42,894 bases of DNA from Globomyces pollinis-pini (taxonomy: Eukaryota; Chytridiomycota; Chytridiomycetes; Rhizophydiales; Globomycetaceae): NCBI GenBank assembly GCA_025399215.1, contig MU621236.1, positions 1 through 42,894 on the forward strand, in the 5' to 3' direction. Below the pieces are notes generated by a model. The model was not told the DNA's origin. It saw only the letters and a list, made by a program, of their open reading frames with translations, and made no database searches. Shown piece by piece: positions 8,632 through 19,816 of the stretch; position 1 is the stretch's first letter; each line of letters starts with the position of its first letter. The translations under genes were made by a program, and so were the position numbers.

Positions 8632-8961
8632 TTAACCCAATAAAAGTTCATAGATAATAACCAGGATATTTAAAGCTACCAAAGGGACTAGAAATCAAAC
8701 AAATCAATATACCTACAACAATTTAAAAAAACATTAAAATTAACCTCGTAGTAACGTGCGAACTGAAGATATAATTGTAACTAATTTATGTTTGAAACTG
8801 TTAGGATCGTAAGTAGAAGATGCCAATCCAACTAATATAACAATCAATTAAATCCAGTAATTACTTTGTGCCAGAAATCGTTCCTCGTTGAGTATCGCAA
8901 TAGCATTTACACACAGTAAACTGACGTAAAAGAGTGTGCCAAATCCAAACAGAACTGCCAT
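8632..8961 (-). CDS. YOS1: YOS1/IER3IP1-like ER-Golgi transport protein
   Basis: A small 79-residue gene hidden by two introns. The first exon encodes MAVLFGFGTLFYVSLLCVNA followed by IAILNEERFLAQ, the Yos1/IER3IP1 signature (a hydrophobic N-terminus, then NAxAxLxEERFL). Next come IGLA and IISSVRTLLR, and the last exon encodes VPLVALNILVIIYELLLG, the second membrane helix and the conserved LLLG end. Yos1 is a subunit of the Yip1-Y1f1 complex needed for ER-to-Golgi vesicle transport. Introns: 8832-8864 (33 nt) and 8688-8744 (57 nt composite). The frame closes exactly. It lies 71 bases upstream of NTAQ1 on the same strand. Confidence 0.88.
8688..8744 (-). other. Composite intron (32+25 nt) in YOS1
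   Basis: The 57-nt segment between VRTLLR and VPLVALN consists of GTTAAT...TTGTAG (8713-8744, 32 nt) directly abutting GTATAT...TTCTAG (8688-8712, 25 nt). Removing only the first leaves an out-of-family sequence with an early stop; both must go to restore the conserved C-terminus. Confidence 0.7.
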
Positions 8962-9088
8962 CTGAAAGCAAAAAAATTATCAACGACATAGAAACCACCA
9001 ACAAAAAAATATGAATCAACAGTAGTGTATTACTGCTTTAATTGCTTATACTGATGGTTAATAAAATATTGACAGTTAATCATATTTA

Positions 9089-10201
9089 TTAGTCTAATTC
9101 TGGTACTTCTTCACTAGATAACGGATATGCATCAATAACATCACGTACATCAGGCAAAATCCTATCCTCTAGCTTTTCTAGCCATTGTTTTAACCTTAAC
9201 AACTCTACATCTTCTTGACAATTGACATTACTGTTAGATACGTCAAACTCTGGTATAACTAATATGTTTTTTGGATCTTTCTTGGCTTTAGTTATCGTAT
9301 CATCAACTAGAATAGTATTTTCCTAAATGTAAGTGCATAGATAAAAAGATAATTAGTTGATGAAAGATGGTAATGATATGTTTACAAAGGGTACTTACAG
9401 GAGACCATAACCCATCTTTGTTGAACTCACTCGAATTGTAAATGATTGACAAGTCTTTAATCACAGTGTCTAAAAGATTAGATAATTAAAATTACCAACT
9501 TTAATATTCATGGGTGCATTTAAACAATGTGATCGATTCAATACAAACTCTACATGTTCTCGATACTCTCCAAACAACCTGTTCACTAATCTATCAGCGT
9601 TATCCTTTTGTGCAGAAGTCCTAGACGATAAATGACTATGACGAGTACCAGACTCCCACGGATACATTCTTGAGATTGAAAACAGTATCAAGTAAATCAT
9701 TCCAATATGGTCTTATATACACACTGATGAAATGAATCAATGCCATTTTCAAACCTTTTAAATCGTTAAACTCCATATTTATCTACCTGCTCCCCTTATT
9801 TCCAAAATCTTTTTGACTTGGTAAATATGGATTCAGCTTAGCAGCTCTCTTTTTTGAACTAGTCACTCTTGAAATAAGCGTTCCATTCAAATCAAATATC
9901 ACCAACAAGTTTTCATTAACCTTCACTTTCTTTATCCCTTCAACTGTTTGTTTATTTCGTTTTCTTCGTTTTCGCTTACGTTTCTTCTGATTGACTATTG
10001 CGACATCAATCAAATTATCAGCACTTTCAGTCTGAATAGTTAGTTTTTTGTTAATTCGTTTACTGTAACTGTTGTCATCTCTGTTGGTTCGCGTAAAACA
10101 GTCAAACTTTTAACAACCGTCAAAGCCTTTACTCTTGGTTTCTTTTTCTTCTTTAGTTTAACTTTCAGTACTTGAAATCCTGATTGTATTTGTTTGAACA
10201 T
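9089..10201 (-). CDS. FCP1/NIF-type HAD-family phosphatase-like protein
   Basis: A 295-residue protein with a Lys-rich N-terminal tail (KVKLKKKKKPRVK; QKKRKRKRRKRNK), probably nuclear or nucleolar, followed by a HAD core of the NIF/FCP1 type. Motif I is LLVIFDLNGTLIS, then IRPYWNDLL, motif II VGVWTSAQKDN, the KDLS segment, and motif IV ENTILVDDTITKAKKDPKN with IPEFD. The nucleophile Asp is kept, but the second motif I Asp (DxD) is Asn (DLN). Proteins with DLNGTL occur in fungi and other eukaryotes; the substrate is not known. Introns: 10032-10063, 9724-9786 (63-nt composite), 9621-9648, 9470-9495 and 9323-9398 (76 nt, a single GT-AG unit). The frame closes exactly. Confidence 0.8.
9724..9786 (-). 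other. Composite intron (32+31 nt) in the HAD gene
   Basis: GTAGAT...TAAAAG (9755-9786) directly abuts GTTTGA...CATCAG (9724-9754). Removing both joins GNKGS to SVYIRPYWN in frame; removing only one leaves the wrong frame for the conserved YIRPYWN segment. Confidence 0.65.
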
Positions 10202-10521
10202 TTTGGAAAAGACCAAAAAAAACTTGAATATTTAGTTTCATACGATGCCATCAGATGGTTCTCCAATACTTTGTATTAATAGAAATCTATTTGTTCTCCA
10301 AAGACAACTATTTTATGTTAATAGAAATCTATTTTGAAAACAAAACAACGAGTTGGTCTCTTTGTACAATTTTTTATATTTAAACTCATCCAAATATCTC
10401 ATTCAATAGAAATGATAAAAATCATTGCATTGAGAGCTGTGTATAAATTCATCATGTTCAACAATACAGTCAATTGTAATCTAAATGTGTAATGGCTTCA
10501 TAACGCGTCAACCAATTTAAA
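10202..10521. promoter_or_regulatory. Divergent promoter region, HAD gene / TTC6-like gene
   Basis: 320 bases between two divergent start codons. It contains a 17-bp direct repeat, TTAATAGAAATCTATTT, at 10276-10292 and 10318-10334 (42 bases apart). Nothing else was recognised. Confidence 0.45.
10276..10334. repeat. 17-bp direct repeat in a divergent promoter
   Basis: TTAATAGAAATCTATTT occurs exactly at 10276-10292 and 10318-10334. The spacing is four helical turns. The word contains an imperfect dyad (ATAGAAATCTAT). Position between two start codons suggests paired factor sites, but this is inference. Confidence 0.45.
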
Positions 10522-13500
10522 ATGAGTCGACGATCTACAAATCTCAAAGGAAAAGGAAATACAATACATACAATCAAAGAACTAGAGATAAATCATGAAC
10601 CATCCATAAGTAAAGAAACTCCAAGGTATCTTTAGATTTGTTGTAACAGGATATAGGACTTCTCATGTCGAAAAGGCTCCTCAAGAAGAAGATAATGACG
10701 AAGAATATGTAGCACCAGTTATTAGAAATTCTCATAGACGCAGGTTGACATTGTCATATTTTTAACATGTTAGAAACTCAACTGTATTGGCACAACGAAA
10801 TTCAATGGCAGTTCAATCTTCAAAACTCATTGAAGCGTAATTGAATCGGTCATAACTTTAGAGCTGTACAGCCCGAAGTTTCCTTTCAAGAGATAAATGT
10901 ACAAGGCGACACTGAAGTATCCAATCCTGCTGCAGACGAATCCACAAAGAAAAAGTAATACTTTCAAACTAATGAGCAATAAGAAATCGAGTTATATTTT
11001 TGTTGAATCAAGCAGAAGGAACTGAAAGTAAAACAACGGCAACGCTACCAAAAGGTAGTAGAAGAACTGTAGAACGAGTAAAACGTACATCACAACCATT
11101 AGATGATCCAGCAAGGCCGTCATTCAGTTTGTTTCGCGAAATAGGGAATAAAAGAAATAGACAAGCTCCTATTACGGTAACATATGATGATATGGAAGAA
11201 GATAATGAGGAGAAGAATGACGAACCCGAGGCTAAAGCAGACTCAGAATCTCCGAGACGAGCAGCAACAGCGAATAGTTTGCTGATAGACTCTCAAATAC
11301 TCAAATTGAAAGACTCATCTATACAACATAATCATGAAATACCTGCTAAACCAACTCATACTAATTTCAGTAAAGCGGATACTGGTCGTTTAGGTTCACC
11401 AACTAAACTTTACAATCAATTACCCGGTAAATTACTTGAAAATACAGTATCTCTCGTTGGACACAAAGTGGGACATGATATTATAAAAACATCAACAAAG
11501 CAACAAGCCATTGAATTAAAAGAAAAACTTAAATCTCAACAAGCACAACATTTAGCTCCTATTTATTACAAAGAGAGGACAAAAACTGCTGCAAACAATA
11601 GAAAAAGTCCAAAACAAACTATCGCGAAACCAATCCCAAATCCATTTGAAGCTGATACTGGAGATATTAAAGATTTGGAAGATGTAGATGGTGTTTTAAG
11701 TCATTTTCAAGCTATTTTGGAAAATAGACGGGTCAACCTTTATTTAGGAATGGAGGAGGAACCACCACTAGTCCCATTTATACCTCACGAAATAAAATCG
11801 AAAGCTCTTGCTGATGAAGAGGAGTTGATCGTAGAAGAGAAAGAAGAATTTGATATTGTAAAAGTTCCCAGCCATTTAGACATATTGAATAGTGAAAGTG
11901 CCTTGTATGCAAATACAGAAATCAAAGATGTATCCCCAACTCAAAATGAAAGTAATTCTAATATCAAAACCGAATCATATGATAGTATTGTGCTTTCCAA
12001 TATGATGTTAGACGAAACTGAACAAACATCTTTGGAACATATTCCAACAACTATAATAGCCAGAAGAGACTTGAATTCTGCAAGTACAAACAATGAAAAG
12101 TTCAGCTTTACGAGATCTACGTCAAGAAGTGAATGGTCATGTAGTTGTAATACAAATACATGTTCTATATGTATATCTCAATCTAATTCTGGAATCAGAT
12201 CCAAGCTGCATTCAGCTACAACAGTAACCACTACCACTACTACAACAAACCAATCAGTGACTCAAAAGGTGGCAAAGTTACTACCATATACGTCACAACA
12301 CAAAGCACTTGGAAAACGACCTACTCAACTGAAAGTACTCATTAGTAAAAAGGTTTCAATTGCAAAAGGAAAAGGTGACAAGGCAAAGAAAAAGGAAGGG
12401 TTGAAATACGCAAAATATTTAAAAGAGTCAGACTTACAAAAAGTATCAATGGATGGTAATGTTGTCTCAGACATTCAAATAGAGTACGCCAGAGGAGTTG
12501 AAAGGGCGAACTCTAGAAGAAAATTTGAACGGCCAAAGTACATTGCAATGAATCCAAAAGAATTGGAGTTCCAATCGCAACACCCTAATGTAGTTGAGAA
12601 TAAGCTTTCTGACAGGTATTGGTATCAATTCTAAATTGTAGTTTGCAAAAGAATCATATTGGTTCTAAAGTTATCACAAATCCCAATACACCTGGTAATG
12701 AGTGTTTATCACGAGAGGAAAGCAAAAGGTCATTGAAAACAAACGATTTGGAAATATCGGGTATGCACTTGGAAGTACAGAAAAATATGGAGCGACATTT
12801 AGCAGATAATGGGTTACATGTTGATCCTGTTACCTTCGATAAACTTAAAAAATGTCAAGAGGAAAAAAATCGATCAAAACCATCGGTTACTCATCAACAA
12901 CGAGCTCCAACCCCGATTTCAGAGAATGAGTCCAGTGAAGTAAATGAAGAAGTCATTCCTGATGAGAAGGTTGAGAAACAAGAATTGGTTCGATTTAGTC
13001 GAGATGTAAAACGTCCAAATATTTCCAACCTCGCAATTAACAATTTAATTTCTAGTGTACCCGATTTCGTTTTACAAAAAATATCAAAGAAGAATTCTAT
13101 TATTAAAAAAGATTTGAAGACTAAATTGACGAAACCAATCATTGAAGAAGTATTTCTAACTTCAGATTCACTTCTGTCGATCAATGGGTTTGAAAACTCT
13201 CAAGAGTTTGATGAACTTTTTACTCAGCAGTTAACCAGAAGTAATTCGTTAGATAGAGACATTATTGGGGCCATTCAACAAATGCAGATCAATGAAATGC
13301 AATACGAAATTGCAGAACAAAGTAAAACGGTAACGTTTTCTAGAAAGCCATCCGTGAAACCACCTATAGGACCACAAATTCAAAAATTAAGACCTAGTTC
13401 TGCTGGCCCAACAATATCAAAGAAAAAATTAATTTCACCGTAAGAAAATGTATTAACTTAAATATAGTTGGGAGATAATCAGGCGAGACATTAGAAAAAA

Positions 13501-16500
13501 ACGATTTATCAAGCAATTGACTAGAAAGGTGTCTTTGCCATTACCAGAATTAGAAGGTTTCAAATATTTAAAAATAAGCCTTACTGATGAACCTGATGCT
13601 CCTACGAAGAATATCATGGTTAAAAAACCAGAAACCACTCAAAGTGAACAAAATATGAGTGCAATAAGCTATTACACAAATCAAAGGAGAGCCATGGATA
13701 TCTCTCGAAACCCTCACTTATATGCAGGAAAGACAATTAATCCAGATACTAATCAGATCGAAATTTTGACCACACTGAAGCCAATTATTGGGATTTGTCC
13801 TGATAAAGATTCAAGAAGTAAGAGTACAGACGATGCAGAAACCTTGCACAATTATAATATTAGACAAGGGTTAAAAGTCAATAATTTCGTTCCTGGTGGT
13901 ATGTGTAATGAAGTTTGATTTTTAGGGCCAATTACAATGTACGAGGCTGTCCACAATATCAAACGAAGAAAAGTGGGACTTAGTGGTATTGACAGATGTA
14001 AATATCCTACCTTTGATGATCCCGTAAATTAAACTATGGTGGTTTTCTTATTATTAGGGCCCCCCATTAGATGCTACCGGGACTCCAATACTAAAGCAAG
14101 ATGGAGCATCAACGCCTGTTCAACAGATTGATTTAGTTGCGGAACTGCAAAAAATCAATCTTTTAATTGACGAATCTAAAGTTCCTATACCTGCATATCA
14201 CCGAAAGCGTGGTGCGTTGTATTCAAGAATGGAAAAGTTTAATAGAGCAATGGAAGATCTAGACTTGGCCATACAATATGGTTAAAGCACTTATTTAACA
14301 AATAGATCCATTTAATTCGGATGGTCTTTGGCACCGTCATCAGCTCTATTTGAGGTATAATGATGCGGAATCAGCATTACGAGATTTAAATGCAATTACA
14401 GAGAATAATCGTGTACATTTAGCGGCTTTCCAAGCAAAAGCAAGGATATACCAGGCTCTTGGTATTCTACTTTATATCTAACAACAGGATTATACAAACT
14501 TGCCATAGTGAATTATTCCACCGTCATTCGTTTAAAAAATGATAGCCCAGATGCATACTTTAACCGAGCATGTTTATTCGAGATAGAAAATGTATTCTTA
14601 TTTTATAGTTGATCGTAGGAAATCACTTTTGCAAATGAAGACTATAGAATTGTTCGAATGCTTGACCCCAACAATGATCAAGCAATACATAATTTAGCAA
14701 TGTATTCATTTCAAAGACAGCTCTGGTCAGATGCAATTTCAGAGAACACCAAACTTATTTTAATCAATCCAGAGAATGCTCAAGCATATATGTATCGAGG
14801 TCGTAGTTATGCAGCACTATCTTTTTTCATTGATGCAATGGAGGTATTTCTCGAAATGATTTAATAGTAGGACTTGACTCAAGCTATCAGGATCTGTCCC
14901 AATAAGTCTTCCTACTTTTTTCATCGTGCATGTCTCTTACGAGAACAAAATCCCAAAGCAGCTGTTGAAGACTTTAGTATCGCCATTTTACTTGATAATT
15001 CCAATCAAAGCGCTGATGCCTATTTCCATAGAGGTAAAAATATTCTTAATAACCCGTAGCCGAACTTTATGAAAAATTAAATCAAAAAGATTTGGCGATA
15101 TTAGATTATATTTCAGGTTAGTCTATCAAACATTAAGCAAATACTATAGCAATTGAAATGAACCCTGTAAAATCTAAAGCTTTGTTACACTTGGGTATGT
15201 TATACATGCGACATGCGAAGAATTATCATGAAGCGTTGAAATGCCTGAACGCAGCCATAACTGCTGGTAATGATAATATTGCTCAAGTTATTAGATTCTA
15301 CCAATTTGAAAGGTTATATTGGACGGGGTGAACTATATGAAGTTATATATCGCGAAACGTTATTACAGTTAGCAAATGTAAAACGAGTGACTAGAGCAAA
15401 CAAAATGGATGCGGCTAATCAATACGTGATCTTGGCTATTAAAGATTATAGTCGAGCCATTCATTTGAGACCAAGTAATTATCTGTTGTTTCTCTATCGA
15501 GGAAGAATGTTATTGAAGCTTGGGTAAATGATAGGAAATTGACGTTTTAGAAAAGTTGTAGAATCAACACTTGACTTCCATGCCGCATTTGATTTAAATT
15601 CAAATATTGCACAAACTTTTGTTCAAGTAATTGACTATTGACTTAACCTTAGCGTACATTGATTTTATCATTTCAAAGGAAATATAAGCAAATCATTGAT
15701 GAATTTGATGAGAGAAAGAAAAGATTCAAATATGTTGATGATCCAGCATTGCTTTTGATAGTTGCAAAAGCAAGAATTAGATATGGAGATTTTCAAGGAG
15801 CATTGGCCGATTTGATGAGTGCTGGAGACCAGGCTAAGGATGATCCACAAATATCACTGCAGAAAGGGATTTGTCACGAAAGACTTAAACATTGGTCTTC
15901 TGCATCACTTGAATTTTCTAAGTGTATCTCTCAAATGCCAACATTTTCAAAAGCTTATTATCACAGAGGTAAATTGTGTTTGAATTTAATTACAAGGTCT
16001 TTGCAAAATCGCTGAAGGTGATGCAAGTGGAGAAGAAGATTTTAATGTCGCTATCCAACTAGACCCAAAATTCTTTGATGCTTACTTGACTAGAGCATCA
16101 TTTAACCACTCCAATGGAAGATTTGGAAAAGCAATAGAAGATTGTGATGAAGCTTTATATATCGAGCCTACCAGTATTGCTGCACATATTCTAAGAGGAA
16201 CTTGTAAAAGCAAATTGGATCAACAAACGCATGCTATTCTTGATTTTTCAAAAGCGATTAGCATTGACAAAACATCACATTTTGCATATTATAATCGAGC
16301 ACTTGCATACCAATGCGCAAAAGACTTTATTGCTGCAATCAGAGATTACAGCATAGTGATTTTGTTAACCGAAAGCATGGTATGATTAGTTTTTAATGAA
16401 TTTTCAACTCCTAGAATGCTTATAAACATCGCGCACTATTGTATTGGAAATTAAATGATAACGTAAATGCATATTACGATTTCTTGGCAGCAAAAAATAT

Positions 16501-17627
16501 AAATCCAACAGACGCCAAGTTACGAACGATGCTTGGATTAAGTCTACAAAAAGTGGGTAAATATGAAGAGAGTAAGCAAGAATTTACCGAAGTAAATGAC
16601 ATTAATGATTGACTAGTTAGGCACTCAAGATTGATCCTGGAATGAAAGAAGCTATATTAGGAAGAGGAAACGTGTATGCAGCCATGAACAATCTCAACAT
16701 GAGTCGGTAAACATCTATCTTTTTGATAAAATAGTCGTGATTATTGTCGAGTACTTCATATGTATCCACGAACAGCAGATACATTTGTGAATATTGCTTA
16801 TACAAAACAAACAGAAGGTTTACCAACAGAAGCATGGAAATATTTCACCATGGCTTATACAATTGATCCAAACTGTACAGCTGCACTTGAAGGTCGAGCA
16901 TTAGTGAATTCTTCAATGAATAATCCATATGCAGCGTTTTTGGATATATCAACAGCAATTGAGATTTCACCGAAAAATGCCGAATTTTTAACCAACCGTG
17001 GAGTGATCTATGAAGAACTTAATGATAGTATATCAGCCTTACAAAATTACAAGGTAATGTTAACTCTTTATTTAATTTCCACTAGATTGCAATTCAAGGT
17101 ATGTTAGTACAAAGATAATATTAGTGGATCCAACGTATGCTCTTGCACATTTCAATGCAGCCAATCATTATTTGAAACAACGTAACTGGGAGCAAGCCAT
17201 CGTGTACTACTCAAATGTAATTTCAATAATTAATTGGTTTAGGCAATCAAACATAAATCGGATGATCCTACCATTTATCTCAATCGAGGAATATGTAATC
17301 TCATGTTGAAAGAATATGAGAAATCAGAGCATGACTTTAATATGACTCTAGAATTAAACCCAGATTCTATTCTGGCTTATTTCAATTTAGGTTACTTATT
17401 TTCGTGTTTGGGTAAACTTGTTTTCTTGTTAACGATAGGTAAATTTAATGAAGCTGAAGCTGCCTTTACATATGTGATAAATTTGAATCCGGATGATAAG
17501 ATGGCGTATCTCTGCCGAGCAGAATGGTATATATATTGTTACTATATTTATTTTTAGTCGTGCTCAACAACTTGATTGGGAAAAAGCAATGGAAGACTAT
17601 GCATTGCATATTGCTTCTACAACTTGA
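10522..17627 (+). CDS. TTC6: Giant TPR protein, TTC6-like (probable flagellar protein)
   Basis: One gene of 27 exons gives 2122 residues, with an exactly closed frame. Residues 1 to about 1130 are charged, low-complexity and unlike known domains (includes a Thr run near 12225-12250). From about 1140 to the end there are many TPRs (AYYNRALAYQCAKDFIAAIR; AFLDISTAIEISPKNAEFL; YFHRG/YRG words), as in TTC6-type proteins, which are linked to flagella or cilia. Introns: 10626-10656, 10744-10773, 10837-10861, 10955-10983, 12616-12641, 13440-13467, 13899-13925, 14024-14057, 14281-14305, 14462-14487, 14592-14618, 14844-14870, 15034-15059, 15117-15149, 15267-15294, 15524-15550, 15627-15652, 15969-15996, 16380-16414, 16592-16620, 16707-16734, 17054-17085, 17099-17124, 17217-17242, 17412-17438, 17527-17557. 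They are 25-35 nt, average 28. Exon 17086-17098 is only 13 nt. The TPR call is firm; the TTC6 name is an inference from size, repeat type and likely flagellate host. Confidence 0.8.
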
Positions 17628-17705
17628 GAATATGAAGATAGTTTTAAAAAATAATTCCCCATTAAAAATATTATATATTACTCTATATTCATTTGTCTGT
17701 TGGGT

Positions 17706-19611
17706 TCATTGAGGTGGTATATTGCGAATTGAAACATTTCTAATAGGTGGATTATAGGCATGTGATGTTAATGCAGACATCGGAGGAAGTGTAATAGGCG
17801 ATTGATTCACAGGTGTGTATGGGCTTTGCGATGACTGGATAGAACCCATTGGAGCACTTTGAGTTGATATTGTAGTTGGAGGAATACCCGTTGTAACATT
17901 TGGAGTAACTGGACTTGGTGTGCCTTGAGAGGAGCTCGACCGCTCTAATATCGCTCTCAAGGTCGAGAGAAACTGTGAAATGTTGCTCTCCGTTGGGGCC
18001 ATAATATTTGGTAACTTCAGGTTGGAAAAAATCGCCAATGCGTTTTCTTGGTTGATACGATATTGAACAACCGATTTTGTATCTACTGATTTTAAAGCTG
18101 TCAATTCATCTTGTAACTGCTTATATGCTTCTGCCGTTGGTCTGTTTTGTAGCATTTGTTTCAATTGCATTATTTCGTTATTCTTCTCCTCCAACAATGA
18201 TGTAGATTGATTATCAAAAGCGCTATCTACCAGAGAGTCCAATGGAGAAGAATTAACCTCTTTTTTCACATTAGTCAGATTTCCTGTAGTTAGTTTCAAA
18301 AATAGACAAACTTTGCAATTCAATGGGCATATTCTCTATAGCAGTGATAGTTTGGGTTAGTGTGCTAAGCTTATCCTTCAACCACTCCCATGGATTAGCA
18401 TTGATTTTATTCTGTTGTGAAATCTTCACATTTGGTGCCTTGACCGGCACTTTTATACCATCGCCTGGTTTCTAATAATTAAAAAACCAACGTTACAAAA
18501 GGATTAATAGATGCTGCTTTGAAAAATTTCCGAGGAGGTGCATCGTTAGTTTGTACATTCGGCTTCAACAATGGTCTTTTTTGAAACGATTGCGGGGTTT
18601 TTTGAGATTTGTTAGAGGTTTCGGAAGTTAATGAAGAAACAATATTTCTATTGAGATTCGATTCATCATCAGTTGAGATTTCACCAGATGATTCTTCTCC
18701 TGTGTATACATCCGATGATGCTTGTTTATTTGATTGACTTTTATCCCGCCGTTTTTTATGTTCCTCACACAAACAATGCTGCTTGATACTGCTTCTTTTG
18801 TACAATGACAATGTACCATTCTCCACAGCACACATAAAGTGGAAAAACCTAGCAGTTCAAATATGGTAATAGCTACGTTTTACAGCCAGACTCTTTACAA
18901 TTGACTAGAACACCTTCTCGAGAGCCACATATGTAACATTCCTACAAATTAAATTCCTTAATTCGAATACATTAGCATTCTTTAACTCATAGTCAGGGAC
19001 ATTAACAGCAGTGACCATGTTTTTATCTATCAGAATGTTGTGATTGACCCAGGCGCAAGGTACATGGATATACTTTTTAGGAACGTTGGTTCTAAAAAAA
19101 GCACCATCTCCAACAGGACAACAGATTCGTTCCTAAGGTATTTATAAAAAAACAGTATTACAGTTCCCTTTACTTTCACATTATCTTCACATCGATGACA
19201 ATGCCATTTTTCATCTCCAGGAGGCACTTTTTGAATTTGATAGCATTCTATTGTAAGCCAAAAAAAATATACGTTCATGCACAGCGATATTGCAATCTAA
19301 AATCAATATTATCTACATCTCTTAAATACCTAATTGAAAGTTTAATTGTTTTGATGAACTTACCTTCACCGTCGCAAAACACGAGTACGTTTTTTTCATG
19401 GGTATCCTCATCATTGAGACAGATTGCACACTATATCAAATTAGGAATATAAAATTTTAAATACCTCAGCTTCTGACTCTGAACCAGTTTCGTCATCATC
19501 TGATCTTGATATATGACTAAGTTTGAGTTACAGCAAGTCCAAATACCTATCATCTTCACTTGCATCAACTATTATACGTGAACTTTTTGCAGATTTCTGT
19601 GAAGTTCCCAT
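17706..19611 (-). CDS. AF10/AF17-like chromatin reader (PHD-Zn knuckle-ePHD)
   Basis: A 536-residue protein. After a short acidic N-terminus comes a PHD finger (CAICLNDE, VLVFCDGEDCNIAVHEQCY, KVPPGDEKWHCHRCED), a knuckle ERICCPVGDGAFFRT, an extended PHD (YIHVPCAWV, ECYICGS, NCKESGCKTFFHFMCAVENG, HCLCEEHKKR), then Ser-rich and Pro-rich tails with a coiled coil (LLEEKNNEIMQLKQML, around residue 390). This PZP arrangement is found in AF10/AF17, JADE, BRPF and fungal Nto1; the spacing and the C-terminal coiled coil are closest to AF10/AF17, which bind histone H3 and recruit DOT1. Introns: 19517-19546, 19431-19464, 19297-19363 (67-nt composite), 19248-19272, 19133-19161, 18942-18970, 18849-18876, 18472-18496, 18284-18311. 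Convergent with the TTC6-like gene, 78 bases between stops. Confidence 0.82.
19297..19363 (-). other. Composite intron (34+33 nt) in the AF10-like gene
   Basis: GTAAGT...CAATTAG (19330-19363, 34 nt) directly abuts GTATTT...TTTTAG (19297-19329, 33 nt), inside the PHD finger between VFCDGE and DCNIAVHE. Removing both is needed to place the next zinc ligand correctly. Confidence 0.75.
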
Positions 19612-19816
19612 TTCTATGTTGAGTTTCCTAAAAAAAGGGAAAGATTGGATTGTGAAAATTCAGTATTTGTAAAAGCCATTTGCACGGGGGTCAGAGTTGA
19701 CTTCAAAAACCAACGGGACTGTAAACAGAAACGACTTCAAATAAGTGATTTTATTAAGACTCTTTAAGAATGTAGTAGCTACTAGTCACTGTGGTAGCTA
19801 CTGGTCATGGTGGAAC

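Noticed and set aside
14592..14608. A 17-nt intron in the TTC6-like gene ending at the first TATAG
   Set aside because: It is shorter than every other intron here and breaks the frame; the 27-nt form 14592-14618 keeps it.
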